Shown piece by piece: positions 7,569 through 16,596 of a DNA stretch of 64,000 nucleotides (within the stretch, counting starts at the first letter, position 1; the number at the start of each line of letters is the position of its first letter). The stretch comes from Candidatus Gastranaerophilales bacterium (lineage in GTDB: Bacteria > Cyanobacteriota > Vampirovibrionia > Gastranaerophilales > Gastranaerophilaceae), in NCBI GenBank assembly GCA_944323035.1, contig CALUQY010000007.1, positions 1 to 64,000 of the forward strand. Reading direction: 5' to 3'. The notes under the pieces were generated by a model. It worked only from the letters and a program-made list of their open reading frames with translations, was not told the origin of the DNA and searched no databases. A program made the position numbers and the translations under genes.

Positions 7569-8411
7569 ATGAATTTAATACAGGCGATTTTAATGGGAAT
7601 AGTTCAGGGCTTGAGCGAGTTTTTGCCGATTTCGAGTTCTGCACACCTTGTTTTCACTTCAAATTTTTACAAGGTTTTTAAGGGCATTGAAATTGCCGAA
7701 CAATCTTCGCAGGAAATATTTTTTGACATAATGCTGCATCTGGGAACGCTTATTGCGGTGTTGATTTTTTTCCGGAAAGATATCTGGATAATTTTAAAAG
7801 CTATGTGGAAGGCTTTGAAAACCCGTGATTATTCTGATATAAACGCAAAAGTCGGATTTTTTATTCTGCTTGGTACAGTTATAACTGTTTTGATAGCATA
7901 TCCTTTGCACGAATTTGCAGAACAACTGGTATTTCTGCCGTTTGTTGTCGGATTGCTTTTGCTGATTACCGGCGGAATTCTATTCCTGAGTGAATATTTA
8001 TCTAAAAAAACATCGCAAAAACACGAAGTTGACGGAAAAACTGCAATTTTTATGTCTATAGCGCAGGGGCTGGCAGCTCTGCCGGGGCTTTCGCGTTCAG
8101 GTCTTACAATTGCAGCCGGACTTTTTTGCGGGCTTGACAGGACTACTGCTGCAAGATTTTCATTTCTGCTCAGTATACCTATTATCCTCGGGGCTTCTAT
8201 GGTTTACCCTATAGTAAAGCTTGATTTATCAGAACTTTTAAGTTACAATTGGTTTGAAATAATTGTTGGTACAGTTGTTTCAGGATTAGTCGGATACCTC
8301 TGCATAAAATATTTTTTGAAATTTGTATCAAAATTCTCACTTAATATTTTCGGCATCTACTGTATAATCATAGGGATTTTCACGAGCGTTTTCTTTTATA
8401 TGAATCGTTAA
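7569..8411 (+). CDS. uppP: Undecaprenyl-diphosphatase UppP (BacA)
   Basis: This integral membrane enzyme recycles undecaprenyl pyrophosphate for peptidoglycan and polysaccharide synthesis. It has 280 residues with about eight hydrophobic helices. The two family signatures are present: GIVQGLSEFLPISSSAHL (residues about 10-27) with the catalytic Glu and Ser, and PGLSRSG near 178 with the catalytic Arg. The start at 7569 follows GGAGATAGG directly. An in-frame upstream extension would be translated from the palindromic repeat and is not believed. Confidence 0.95.
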   Translation: MNLIQAILMGIVQGLSEFLPISSSAHLVFTSNFYKVFKGIEIAEQSSQEIFFDIMLHLGTLIAVLIFFRKDIWIILKAMWKALKTRDYSDINAKVGFFILLGTVITVLIAYPLHEFAEQLVFLPFVVGLLLLITGGILFLSEYLSKKTSQKHEVDGKTAIFMSIAQGLAALPGLSRSGLTIAAGLFCGLDRTTAARFSFLLSIPIILGASMVYPIVKLDLSELLSYNWFEIIVGTVVSGLVGYLCIKYFLKFVSKFSLNIFGIYCIIIGIFTSVFFYMNR

Positions 8412-8515
8412 TGCCCTTTGTAAAAAAATGTTAAATTGTATACTGCTCACTAACAAAAAAATGTATTCATAATTGTTAGAACCATGGCATTTGTGAGTGT
8501 GGGGAATTATTTTCA

Positions 8516-9547
8516 ATGATATCACCGATAGGGAATGACATAAATAATAAAAATTTATCATTTACATCGTCGAGTAAACAGGAGAAAAAGCTTGACTATT
8601 CCCACGACACTTTACTCAAAAATAATATTATTACACGAACACGTATAGGATTTGATAAATTTACAAATGCACTTACAATCTATCCGGCAAAGGGTATTAC
8701 TGGCAATAGAAACTCTAATTTCTATGAATTTTTAACAATGGGAATGATTCCTTATGTTGCCGGCAGCGCAATGCTGATGGGCGTTTTCAACCTCGCAAAC
8801 AAATACTATTCTCACTTTGACAAAAGCAAAGCCGCGGTTGTCGGCAGAAAACTCGCCCTCGGGGTTGTCTTTTTCGGACTTGCAAAAAATATTTCTAAAA
8901 ATTTTGTAACCAAACCGGTACAGTATATAACCGGCGTAGATACTGAACTCCCTTATGCAAAGGTTAACTATGAGCTGCCGGATGACATTAACGATACAGA
9001 TGTTGTAAGCATTGAATATCACAAGGTTTTTGAGAGTGTTGAATTCCCGCGCTGGGATTTACTTTACGGAGATGATGAAAAAGGAGAAGTCCGCAATAAA
9101 TATTATGATAAGATTGCCAAAAAACTTGGACTTGCCGAAGATTTGAACGACTCAGATCAGGATGTAAAACCGCTTATCAGAGAAATTGTAGTTAAGTCAA
9201 ATATGGCTAAGACAATTTCCTCGTACCTGTGGGCAGCAACTGCTGTTGGTTTTGCTATGCAGAAACCGTGGGAAGGATTTATGAATAACGCAACTTTGAA
9301 ATTCTGGAAGAAAGAGAAGTTTAAGCAAACGATTTCGTCATTCGGAACCGCAGCAAAAGAAAGCGCTAAACTCTTCTATAAAGGCGAAGGGCATGGAATT
9401 AAAAAACACAGCGGCAAGCTAATGCTTGGGATATCTGCTCTTGCAACGGTTCTTGGCGTTTTGAATGTAATGAATTACTCTAAAAAGCCGGATAAATTGG
9501 ATGCTTCCAATGTGATTATTCCGTCAGAAAAGTATGAGGTGTGCTAA
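8516..9547 (+). CDS. Membrane-associated protein of unknown function, related to its downstream neighbour
   Basis: The 343-residue protein begins with a polar tail carrying the short motif NLSFTSS. It then has hydrophobic segments near residues 77-95 and 115-125, a central soluble part, and two more near 240 and 305-320. Its middle (FPRWDLLYGDDE, KKLGLAEDLND, SSYLWAATAVGFAMQ) parallels the next protein (IPWDLYSEQ, GDYMGVPRDMN, TLWMLSAGFAVP), so the two look like diverged paralogues. The stop overlaps the next start (TAATG). I do not recognise a family. Confidence 0.75.
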   Translation: MISPIGNDINNKNLSFTSSSKQEKKLDYSHDTLLKNNIITRTRIGFDKFTNALTIYPAKGITGNRNSNFYEFLTMGMIPYVAGSAMLMGVFNLANKYYSHFDKSKAAVVGRKLALGVVFFGLAKNISKNFVTKPVQYITGVDTELPYAKVNYELPDDINDTDVVSIEYHKVFESVEFPRWDLLYGDDEKGEVRNKYYDKIAKKLGLAEDLNDSDQDVKPLIREIVVKSNMAKTISSYLWAATAVGFAMQKPWEGFMNNATLKFWKKEKFKQTISSFGTAAKESAKLFYKGEGHGIKKHSGKLMLGISALATVLGVLNVMNYSKKPDKLDASNVIIPSEKYEVC

Positions 9548-12126
9548 TGAATATAGATAAAGTTAAAAATAGTACATTATCATATAAAGGTTTCTTCCCT
9601 ACCCTGCGAGAACAGCCGCAGGAGAGAGAAAATCCGTATGCTTTGCGGGATGATTTAATCAAGCCGCTTCCGCCGGAGGGCCATCTGGTTCATACAAATA
9701 TTTTTAACGCGCCCAAACACATGATTGACGGGTTTGTGTATGATATGAAGGCGTTGAAAAAAGGCATAGACGGAACCGCAAATGACCACGAATTAGGTAA
9801 ACTTAATAATATCGGTCTTGTGACGGGCGGCGCAGCGTTAGCAACTTACCTTACAACACGAAAAGTCACTGCATCTTCTAAGATAATGGAATTTGTCGGT
9901 ATCGGTTCTTTTCTTGCCTCAATGGCAATCTGGCCTGCTGTAGCAATTCAATTGCCGACAAAGTTAATACACGGTTTTAATGTCCGCCAGCGCTATAAGG
10001 ACAGTATGGACAGAGAAAAAATGTTCTTCAACGATCCGCAATATATTCCGTGGGATTTGTACAGTGAACAGCAGATTTATAAAATCGGCGATTATATGGG
10101 CGTTCCGCGTGATATGAATAACCGCCGCGATTATATTCAAAACCGGATGAAACAAATTGCAACACAGGATAATACTTTGTGGATGTTGTCTGCCGGGTTT
10201 GCAGTACCGATTATGAGTGCTTTGATTTGCAATCAGCTTGAACAGCCGATAAAAAATCTTTGCGGAAATATAAGAAGTGAACAGAATAAAAAGATTTTGT
10301 CTAAAGCTCTGGATGTACCGTATGAGGCAGAACACTCCGATGTATATAAACGTTTGGATTCGCTGCTTGAGATGCATAAAGGGCAGCCGGTCAGCAGAGA
10401 ACTCGTAAACCAAATTAGCGAGCTAATCTCATACAATGCTAACCCGATGGTTAATGATAAACTGCAATCGGATTTAAAAGCTTTGTTAACAAGCGATAAG
10501 ACCGTTTTGGAACCGCAGGACGGTAACAAAATGATAAGTATTTTAAGAGCTAATCTTTCTAAAAAATTCGGAAAGGATACCCCTGTAATGAAGGCGATAA
10601 TGCCGGATTTACATGAACTTGACAGCTGGCTGCATGAAGGCGGTTTTATCGGACGTGACCTGAATAAGGCTGATTTTAAAAACCTCAATGCTTTGATAGG
10701 AAAGAAAATACTCGCAAAACTTGAAGTTTATAATACGGAATTACCTGAAAACGAACGTATTGCAAAAGAAAGTGTTCTAATAGCTTTGAATAATAAAATT
10801 AATTCAAAGAGTGCGGTAAGCAGGTTCCGCGTAGTTAGACCGGCGCTAAAATTGGATGAAAATATGCAGGGCGTATTAAGGGCGCTTGCAAAAGAATTAT
10901 TAACTGTAGATAACAAAATTAATGTGGTTAAGGATTACCTGCTGAAAGAACTTTCCTCCGCGGAGGAAACAAAACTTGCCAATATCTGGAATAAATCTCA
11001 GGAAGATATATTTAAGGCGTTAAATATTCCTTGGAAAGATTTGAACAAGGCAAGAGGCAACAGAGAAATGATGAATCAGGTTGTACGTTCGGCAATGGAT
11101 CGTATTGCAGCGGATAAAACCGAATTTGAAACTGTTATGGGTAAACTTGCCGAAATCGCAGGCAGGATGGATGAGTTTGAAGGCTTGCTCTCTGATAAAG
11201 GTAATGTGACCTTCTTTGAACAGACAATAAGCAGAGTGTTAAACCCGACAGCTAGAAAGTTATCAGAAATGGGATTTGAAGAAACCGCACACGCGCTTGC
11301 CGGCGGTAAATCTAATTCCGAAAAATCTGTGTTAAAAGCGTATGCCCGTAACAGGCTTATGGGTGTTAAAAGCACTCTGTACAGACTTATTAACTCTCTT
11401 GATATGCATCGTAGACTTGCCACTTTGACAAATGTTAACGGGTTGCTGGGTCAGGGCTTCTGCCGTGAAGTTCAGGAAGAGGTTGCAGAACTTTGCAAAC
11501 GTAATACATTGTTTGCGCACCGTTCGGATTTCGCGGTTAAATTCTACTTTAACGGTAATCCGCACCCTAATTATGCAGATACTTCAAATATTGAAGTCCG
11601 CAACGGCAAAATCGTTAATAAATACTATAAAGCCGGACGGGCAGGTTATCAGGATGTTTCTTCGGATGCCGGTATGTATAAAGGCAGTATGCGTCTGATG
11701 TTTGAAGATCCGATGCATCCGCAGTCGGATACAATTCTGGGCAGCGAACTTGCCGGCAAGTTGAAGAAATACCGTCAGGATTTATTTAGTATTCTGGGCG
11801 ATGAATGGTATTTTATCAAGCCGGATGCTTATATGACTGAAGGTAAAGTCCTTCAAGCCTGGGATATGAAAATGCATCCTGACAAGCCGGGGCCTGATAA
11901 TCCTAATTACATTAAGCCAAAATATAAACGTTCTCCGAATAAGTTTAAATTCCTGATGACCGGTGTGTCGCTGGATGATCTGGCAATGAAGTACGCAAGC
12001 AAAAAGCATAACGCTAGAGCGTGGATGAAATTATTCGGCGGACTCGGAATAGGAATTTTTGCGCTGACCGTCGGTGCGCAATTCTTCTTCGGCAAGGCGC
12101 CAAAACCTAAGGAGCGTGTAAAATAA
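9547..12126 (+). CDS. Large membrane-associated protein of unknown function (859 aa)
   Basis: It begins MNIDKVKNSTLSYKGFFP, with the short S-x-x-(F/Y)-x-G type motif seen in other proteins here. Hydrophobic segments lie near residues 95-150 and 215-235. A long alpha-helical middle (about 250-600) follows, then a globular part (about 610-820) and one C-terminal membrane segment (LGIGIFALTVGAQFFFG). The WDLY module near 175 is shared with the upstream protein. TAATG overlaps on both sides indicate tight translational coupling with both neighbours. Function unknown; the partner GH13 enzyme hints at a link to glucan handling. Confidence 0.75.
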   Translation: MNIDKVKNSTLSYKGFFPTLREQPQERENPYALRDDLIKPLPPEGHLVHTNIFNAPKHMIDGFVYDMKALKKGIDGTANDHELGKLNNIGLVTGGAALATYLTTRKVTASSKIMEFVGIGSFLASMAIWPAVAIQLPTKLIHGFNVRQRYKDSMDREKMFFNDPQYIPWDLYSEQQIYKIGDYMGVPRDMNNRRDYIQNRMKQIATQDNTLWMLSAGFAVPIMSALICNQLEQPIKNLCGNIRSEQNKKILSKALDVPYEAEHSDVYKRLDSLLEMHKGQPVSRELVNQISELISYNANPMVNDKLQSDLKALLTSDKTVLEPQDGNKMISILRANLSKKFGKDTPVMKAIMPDLHELDSWLHEGGFIGRDLNKADFKNLNALIGKKILAKLEVYNTELPENERIAKESVLIALNNKINSKSAVSRFRVVRPALKLDENMQGVLRALAKELLTVDNKINVVKDYLLKELSSAEETKLANIWNKSQEDIFKALNIPWKDLNKARGNREMMNQVVRSAMDRIAADKTEFETVMGKLAEIAGRMDEFEGLLSDKGNVTFFEQTISRVLNPTARKLSEMGFEETAHALAGGKSNSEKSVLKAYARNRLMGVKSTLYRLINSLDMHRRLATLTNVNGLLGQGFCREVQEEVAELCKRNTLFAHRSDFAVKFYFNGNPHPNYADTSNIEVRNGKIVNKYYKAGRAGYQDVSSDAGMYKGSMRLMFEDPMHPQSDTILGSELAGKLKKYRQDLFSILGDEWYFIKPDAYMTEGKVLQAWDMKMHPDKPGPDNPNYIKPKYKRSPNKFKFLMTGVSLDDLAMKYASKKHNARAWMKLFGGLGIGIFALTVGAQFFFGKAPKPKERVK

Positions 12127-13922
12127 TGATTAACGCTATCTCTACAAATTTAATAACAAATCGAATGCATCACAGCGCTGTGAATGCGGAGAAAAATCCG
12201 GCTGCGCAAAAATCTGTGCCGGTTCCAGACAATAGCGAAAATGTTTTAAATAAGTATTTAAATAACATTGCGCTTATTAACACGTGGCAGTTAAACGAAA
12301 TCGGCAAACGTGATTTAACCAAACCGCTGGAAGAATTGACAGAGGTTCAGCGCCTTGAACTGGAAAAGCAGCATGAAAAACTTGCCAATTATAAGAATAA
12401 TTTTAAATCCGAGCTGCAAAACGGGGAAGCAAAGATTTTAGCAATAGTTCCACGTTCTTTTTCGGCGGAGGATTATAACGGCAACGATTATATTGAAGAA
12501 GGTGAAGAAATCGGAACTTTCTTAAAAGGTATTAAGCGTCTTGATGATATCAAAGCTGCCGGATTTAATACACTGCACATTCTGCCGATTCACCCGCCCG
12601 GAAGGTTAAAGGCTATGGGAACTGCAGGCTCGATTTACGCGCCAAAAGATATGCTGGAAATTGATCCGAATCTGATAGAACCTGATGATCCGCGCACGGC
12701 GGAAGAACAGTTTAAGGCGTTTATTGATGCATGCCACGAGCGCGGTATCCGCGTAATGCTTGACTTGCCGAGCTGTGCTTCTTACGAGATGTTTGTGAAC
12801 AGACCGGAATTAATGGCAATGGAAGAGGACGGTCTTGCAAAAACACCTCAGGGCTGGAATGATATCAGAATGTTTCAGCCGTGGGAAGATGAAGGCCGCC
12901 GGATTTTGAATCCTGATCTCGTTGATATGCACAAAAAATATATTGATATGTGCGTAAATCTGGGTATAGACGGTATCAGAGCGGACGTTGCGCGTGCGAA
13001 ACCGGTTGAATTCTGGGATATTATAATTCCATATTCTCATTCAAAAGATCCTCAATTCGGCTGGCTGGCAGAATCTTATACTTATGAAGATGCTTCACCG
13101 CAGGCAAATATGATGCACGACCGTCCGAGGGATTTGCTGCACGCAGGCTTTGACTCATATTACGGACAGTACCACCTGTTTCCGGAATGGGCGACTGCTA
13201 CCGAATTTATTGATTACATAAAAGAAAATCTCAATATGTCCTATGAAATGCCGGAAAGAAAATCGTTAATCGGCTCGTTTGCATCGCACGACGATATTTC
13301 CCCGATGTTCAACGGCGGGTCATTGTATTGTAATTTAATCAGCGGTCTGCAAGCGGTGTTACCTATGACAAACCCGTACTACATCGACGGTTATCAAACA
13401 GGTGATTATTATCTTTATCGTTATGAGGATATGTTCAACCCGCTTGTAACGGATACTGACAGCGCGGAAATGACGGTTCACCGCGGAAGATTGGATATTT
13501 TCAACAAATCAAAACGCCCGGGCGGCAACCACCCTGAAATTGATACGTTTTTAAGAGAAACCTTCAAACTGCGCGATAAGTATAAGGACTTGATTTTGAA
13601 CGGTTCGTTTATCGAGTTGAACAAGTGGGGCGATAAAAACGATCAGATAGTAACTTTTGCACGTCATAAGGACGGAAAAACCCTGCTGGTTGTGGCGAAT
13701 AAGAACGTAAACCGTGAAGCTGTCGGTGTTATTCAGGTTCCGACGCTCAAACGCGGTCAGGAACTTAACAACCTGTTGCCTTCCTACGGTAGGGAAAGTA
13801 TTTTGCAGCCGCTGGATAATGAACTCAGAGTTGATATAGCGCCGGGCAGAATACACGTGTTTGAGATAGATACGCCGGAAATAGAACAGTATTCAAATAA
13901 AGTTTATAAACAAAAAATGTAA
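12126..13922 (+). CDS. GH13-family alpha-glucan-active enzyme (alpha-amylase superfamily)
   Basis: The 598-residue protein has a (beta/alpha)8 catalytic barrel. The four GH13 signatures are visible: beta4 GIRADVAR with the nucleophile Asp (near residue 286), beta5 GWLAESY with the acid/base Glu (near 316), beta7 ASHDD with the transition-state Asp (near 389), and an earlier beta3-like VMLDLPS where the usual D-x-x-x-N-H is degenerate. A C-terminal beta domain (about 490-590) follows. There is no signal peptide, so it is probably cytoplasmic. Glycogen or maltodextrin turnover is likely; the exact specificity cannot be read. It overlaps the previous stop by one base and ends at a terminator. 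Confidence 0.88.
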   Translation: MINAISTNLITNRMHHSAVNAEKNPAAQKSVPVPDNSENVLNKYLNNIALINTWQLNEIGKRDLTKPLEELTEVQRLELEKQHEKLANYKNNFKSELQNGEAKILAIVPRSFSAEDYNGNDYIEEGEEIGTFLKGIKRLDDIKAAGFNTLHILPIHPPGRLKAMGTAGSIYAPKDMLEIDPNLIEPDDPRTAEEQFKAFIDACHERGIRVMLDLPSCASYEMFVNRPELMAMEEDGLAKTPQGWNDIRMFQPWEDEGRRILNPDLVDMHKKYIDMCVNLGIDGIRADVARAKPVEFWDIIIPYSHSKDPQFGWLAESYTYEDASPQANMMHDRPRDLLHAGFDSYYGQYHLFPEWATATEFIDYIKENLNMSYEMPERKSLIGSFASHDDISPMFNGGSLYCNLISGLQAVLPMTNPYYIDGYQTGDYYLYRYEDMFNPLVTDTDSAEMTVHRGRLDIFNKSKRPGGNHPEIDTFLRETFKLRDKYKDLILNGSFIELNKWGDKNDQIVTFARHKDGKTLLVVANKNVNREAVGVIQVPTLKRGQELNNLLPSYGRESILQPLDNELRVDIAPGRIHVFEIDTPEIEQYSNKVYKQKM

Positions 13923-13926
13923 AATA

Positions 13927-13948
13927 AACCAGACCGTAAGGTCTGGTT
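13927..13948 (+). terminator. Rho-independent terminator of the GH13 operon
   Basis: A 9-bp perfect stem, AACCAGACC/GGTCTGGTT, with a GTAA loop, followed by CTTTGTT, 4 bases after the stop codon. Confidence 0.8.
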
Positions 13949-13983
13949 CTTTGTTAAGATAAAATCAAGGAGGAGATGGGTAA

Positions 13984-14109
13984 ATGTATGAAGATTTAAT
14001 TACTCGTTCGTCTATAATTCTATTGTATAACTATTTAGAAAGATGTACATTGGTCAGTTGTACTATTTTAAGGTCAAAATATAACCGCGTTTTGGTGTGG
14101 AATTGCTGA
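13984..14109 (+). CDS. Possible small protein (41 aa) upstream of XRE regulator
   Basis: ATG at 13984 is preceded by a near-perfect AAGGAGGAG (13968-13976) and opens 41 codons (MYEDLITRSSIILLYNYLER ...) ending in TGA at 14107. The frame crosses the inverted repeat at 14063-14120. It could be a leader peptide or a decayed gene whose ribosome site remains. I do not recognise it. Confidence 0.3.
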   Translation: MYEDLITRSSIILLYNYLERCTLVSCTILRSKYNRVLVWNC

Positions 14110-14120
14110 CCTTAAAATAG
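14063..14120. promoter_or_regulatory. Perfect 14-bp inverted repeat before the XRE gene
   Basis: CTATTTTAAGGTCA (14063-14076) and TGACCTTAAAATAG (14107-14120) are exact reverse complements separated by 30 bases, ending 12 bases before the regulator's ATG. The arrangement suits two operator half-sites bound by the XRE dimer, with DNA looping or autoregulation, or a large mRNA hairpin. Confidence 0.6.
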
Positions 14121-14132
14121 CATAATTAAATT

Positions 14133-14450
14133 ATGAAAGATTTTAAGAAATTATTTGGGGCAAAAGTACGTTATTATAGAACTTTGGCTAAGATGACTCA
14201 AGAACAACTCGCTGAAAAGGCTGGAGTGGCTCCAAATACTATTGGCTATATTGAGCGTGGTAAAAATACCATTCGTTTTACAAAGATTCCGTTGTTGGCA
14301 GAGGCTTTGGGCGTTGAAATTTATAAATTATTTGTGTTTGTTGATATAGAAAATGACCCCGAAGCGATAAATAAATTACTTGAAAGTGCAACTGCGAAGG
14401 AACAGGCTGTAATTGTGTCTGTTATTCAGTCTATACTTTCGTTGAAGTAA
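14133..14450 (+). CDS. XRE-family helix-turn-helix regulator
   Basis: The 105-residue protein has an N-terminal Cro/CI-type HTH: KVRYYRTLAKMTQEQLAEKA (about 11-30), then VAPNTIGYIERGKN as the recognition helix region, and LAEALGVEIYKLF closing the domain. The C-terminal helix (about 75-105) may dimerise. No Shine-Dalgarno is obvious, because the inverted repeat sits where it would be. Such regulators usually repress their own gene and a neighbour. The nearest candidates are the 41-residue frame or distant genes. Confidence 0.88.
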   Translation: MKDFKKLFGAKVRYYRTLAKMTQEQLAEKAGVAPNTIGYIERGKNTIRFTKIPLLAEALGVEIYKLFVFVDIENDPEAINKLLESATAKEQAVIVSVIQSILSLK

Positions 14451-14458
14451 TTCTTTTT

Positions 14459-14545
14459 TGTCACCCTGAACTCGATTCAGGGTCTGTCCAGCGTGGCATA
14501 CTATCGATTGCACCTGTGAGATTCCGGGTCAAGCCCGGAATGACA
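14459..14545. repeat. Dispersed palindromic repeat overlapping tyrA 3' end
   Basis: It begins TGTCACCCTGAACTCGATTC and ends in the hairpin ATTCCGGG-TCAAG-CCCGGAAT followed by TGACA. It belongs to the family at 7468-7554. On the minus strand it supplies the last few codons and the stop of tyrA. Confidence 0.7.
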
Positions 14546-15296
14546 TGGCGGCTCTTTTCTTTTTAATTTCGCTCACTTTTTGCGGGTAGTTGCCGTTTGT
14601 GAGTTCGCCGAGTGACTTGTAAAGCTTTAGAATAGCGTGTTCAATGTTGGTGCTGTTCATGGTGAACATGTCGTTTGCCATTTCTTCGTTTGAGAGCGCA
14701 AGGCGTGTCATATCGCGAAACCCGCTGGAAGCCATTTCAAGCGCAAGAGGGTTATCTTCCGCACACATAAACAAGCCTTGCGCAACCAGCAGCGGCATGT
14801 GCGAGATTAAAGCTGCGGCTTCATCATGTTTTTCAGGGGTGGTAATTATTGTTTGCGCGCCGAGCTGTTCAATGATTGATTGCAGAAGTTCAAGCCCTTC
14901 ATTGCCGAAAACCGGTGTCAGAACCCATTTTGCACCTTTAAAAAGTTCGGGGAAAGAGTTTTCAAACCCCTTGTGTTCTGTTCCGGCCATAGGGTGCGAG
15001 GGGATAAATTTGTAAGGTCGTTTTTTGTTGCAGACGAAGCCTTTCAGGCTGCAAACATCGGTAACGACAGCGTTTGCCGGCATGATATTTTCTAAGCGGT
15101 CGAGGGTTTCAAGACATTTGTTCATTGCCGTGCAGACGAAAACAAGATTGCAGTCGCTCAGGCGTTCGATGTCCCCGAAAATGCCCTCACCTTTTTGTGA
15201 AGCTGAAATTCCGATTACGTCATAGTTGAGTTCGCGTAATTTTTTAAAAATTGAGCCGCCGATAAGTCCCAGCCCCAGAACACCGATTTTTGTCAT
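14529..15296 (-). CDS. tyrA: Prephenate dehydrogenase (TyrA family)
   Basis: It converts prephenate (or arogenate) to the tyrosine precursor using NAD(P). The 255 residues start with a Rossmann fold (GVLGLGLIGGS, residues 5-15). They continue with the family motifs DVCSLKG and PSHPMAGTEHKG (catalytic His near 108) and an all-helical dimerisation domain. No ACT or chorismate mutase domain is attached. The start overlaps the proA stop by one base (TGATG), so proB, proA and tyrA form one operon. The last residues (AMSFRA) come from a dispersed repeat. Confidence 0.92.
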   Translation of the reverse strand: MTKIGVLGLGLIGGSIFKKLRELNYDVIGISASQKGEGIFGDIERLSDCNLVFVCTAMNKCLETLDRLENIMPANAVVTDVCSLKGFVCNKKRPYKFIPSHPMAGTEHKGFENSFPELFKGAKWVLTPVFGNEGLELLQSIIEQLGAQTIITTPEKHDEAAALISHMPLLVAQGLFMCAEDNPLALEMASSGFRDMTRLALSNEEMANDMFTMNSTNIEHAILKLYKSLGELTNGNYPQKVSEIKKKRAAMSFRA

Positions 15297-16546
15297 CAGA
15301 TTAAATCCTTATGGTTAAAGTGTTTAATGCCTTTTGCGTAATCGTCAACGATTTGTCCTTCGCCGCGTAGTTTGTATTTGTAGATTACGAGTCCGTCTAA
15401 TCCGACAGGGCCGCGGGCATGGGTTTTGTTGGTGGAGATCCCGACTTCTGCGCCGAACCCGTAGCGGAAGCCGTCGGCAAAGCGTGTTGAGGCATTGTGG
15501 TAGACACCTGCGGAATCGACCTGATTCATAAATTTTTCGGCGTTTTTGCTGTCACGGGTCAGAATACAGTCGGTGTGGCCGGAGCCGTAAGTATTTATGT
15601 GCGAAATGGCTTCATCAATATTGTCAACAGTTTTAACAGCAAGTTTTTTTTCGCCGTATTCAAACGCCCATGAGTCAGGGTTGAAGATAAGTTCAACGCC
15701 GGCGGAGGAAATTTTTTTGAGTAATTCTTTTTTTTGCGGGAAATTTTTGTGGATTAAGAGGGTTTCGACCGCGTTGCAGGCGCTCGGATACTGGGTTTTG
15801 GCATCAATTATCACGCGGGCTGCAAGTTCAGGGTCTGCGCTTTCATCCGTAAAAATGTGGCAGATGCCGTCTGCGTGTCCGAGGACAGGAATTTTAGTAT
15901 TTTCTTTGATGAATTTCACTAACTTGTTGCCGCCGCGCGGGATGATGAGGTTGATGTATTTGTCGCATTTAAGCATTTCAGCGACATCGTCGCGGCTGAA
16001 AACTTGCGAGATTACGTTTTTCGGAAACCCTTGGATTTTATCAAGTGCGTTGTTAATTATTTCAAAAATTGCTTTGTTTGTGTGAACAGCTTCTTTACCG
16101 CCTTTGAGGATTACGGCGTTAGAGGATTTGATAGCGAGGGAGGAAATCTGCGAGATTACATCCGGCCGTGCTTCAAAAATTATTCCGAGGACGCCTATCG
16201 GGCAGGAGATTTTTTCTAAAACCAGTCCGCTGTCGAGTTCGCGTTTCAGGAGTGTTTTGTTGACCGGATCCGGAAGTTTTGCGATATCGCGTACCCCTTG
16301 AATCATGTCGCGCATTTTATTTTCGTCAAGTTTAAGCCGGTTGAAGGTCGATTTTGTAATTTCGCCGGTTTCGACAAGTTTTTGGGCATCAAGCAGGTCG
16401 GCTTTGTTTGCGTCAAAAATTTTGTCTGAATTGGCTTCAAGTTCATCTGCGATTTCGTTTAACGCGGAATTTTTAATCTCTGTTGAAAGGTCTGCGACTT
16501 TTAAAGATGCTTCTTTCGCAGCACTGGCAATTTTTACAAAATCCAT
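15296..16546 (-). CDS. proA: Glutamate-5-semialdehyde dehydrogenase (gamma-glutamyl phosphate reductase)
   Basis: This is the second step of proline synthesis, reducing glutamyl-5-phosphate with NADPH. The 416-residue protein is the normal length. It shows the ProA signatures GVLGIIFEARPDVISQ (about 120-135), the catalytic Cys segment YPSACNAVETLL (about 255) and the C-terminal GRPVG-like ARGPVGLDGL. It lies 50 bases downstream of proB and overlaps tyrA, so all three share a transcript. Confidence 0.97.
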   Translation of the reverse strand: MDFVKIASAAKEASLKVADLSTEIKNSALNEIADELEANSDKIFDANKADLLDAQKLVETGEITKSTFNRLKLDENKMRDMIQGVRDIAKLPDPVNKTLLKRELDSGLVLEKISCPIGVLGIIFEARPDVISQISSLAIKSSNAVILKGGKEAVHTNKAIFEIINNALDKIQGFPKNVISQVFSRDDVAEMLKCDKYINLIIPRGGNKLVKFIKENTKIPVLGHADGICHIFTDESADPELAARVIIDAKTQYPSACNAVETLLIHKNFPQKKELLKKISSAGVELIFNPDSWAFEYGEKKLAVKTVDNIDEAISHINTYGSGHTDCILTRDSKNAEKFMNQVDSAGVYHNASTRFADGFRYGFGAEVGISTNKTHARGPVGLDGLVIYKYKLRGEGQIVDDYAKGIKHFNHKDLI

Positions 16547-16596
16547 AACTTCTCCTTTTATACTTGTTTCTGATAATCGCAGCGGGCCGGCAGTGG

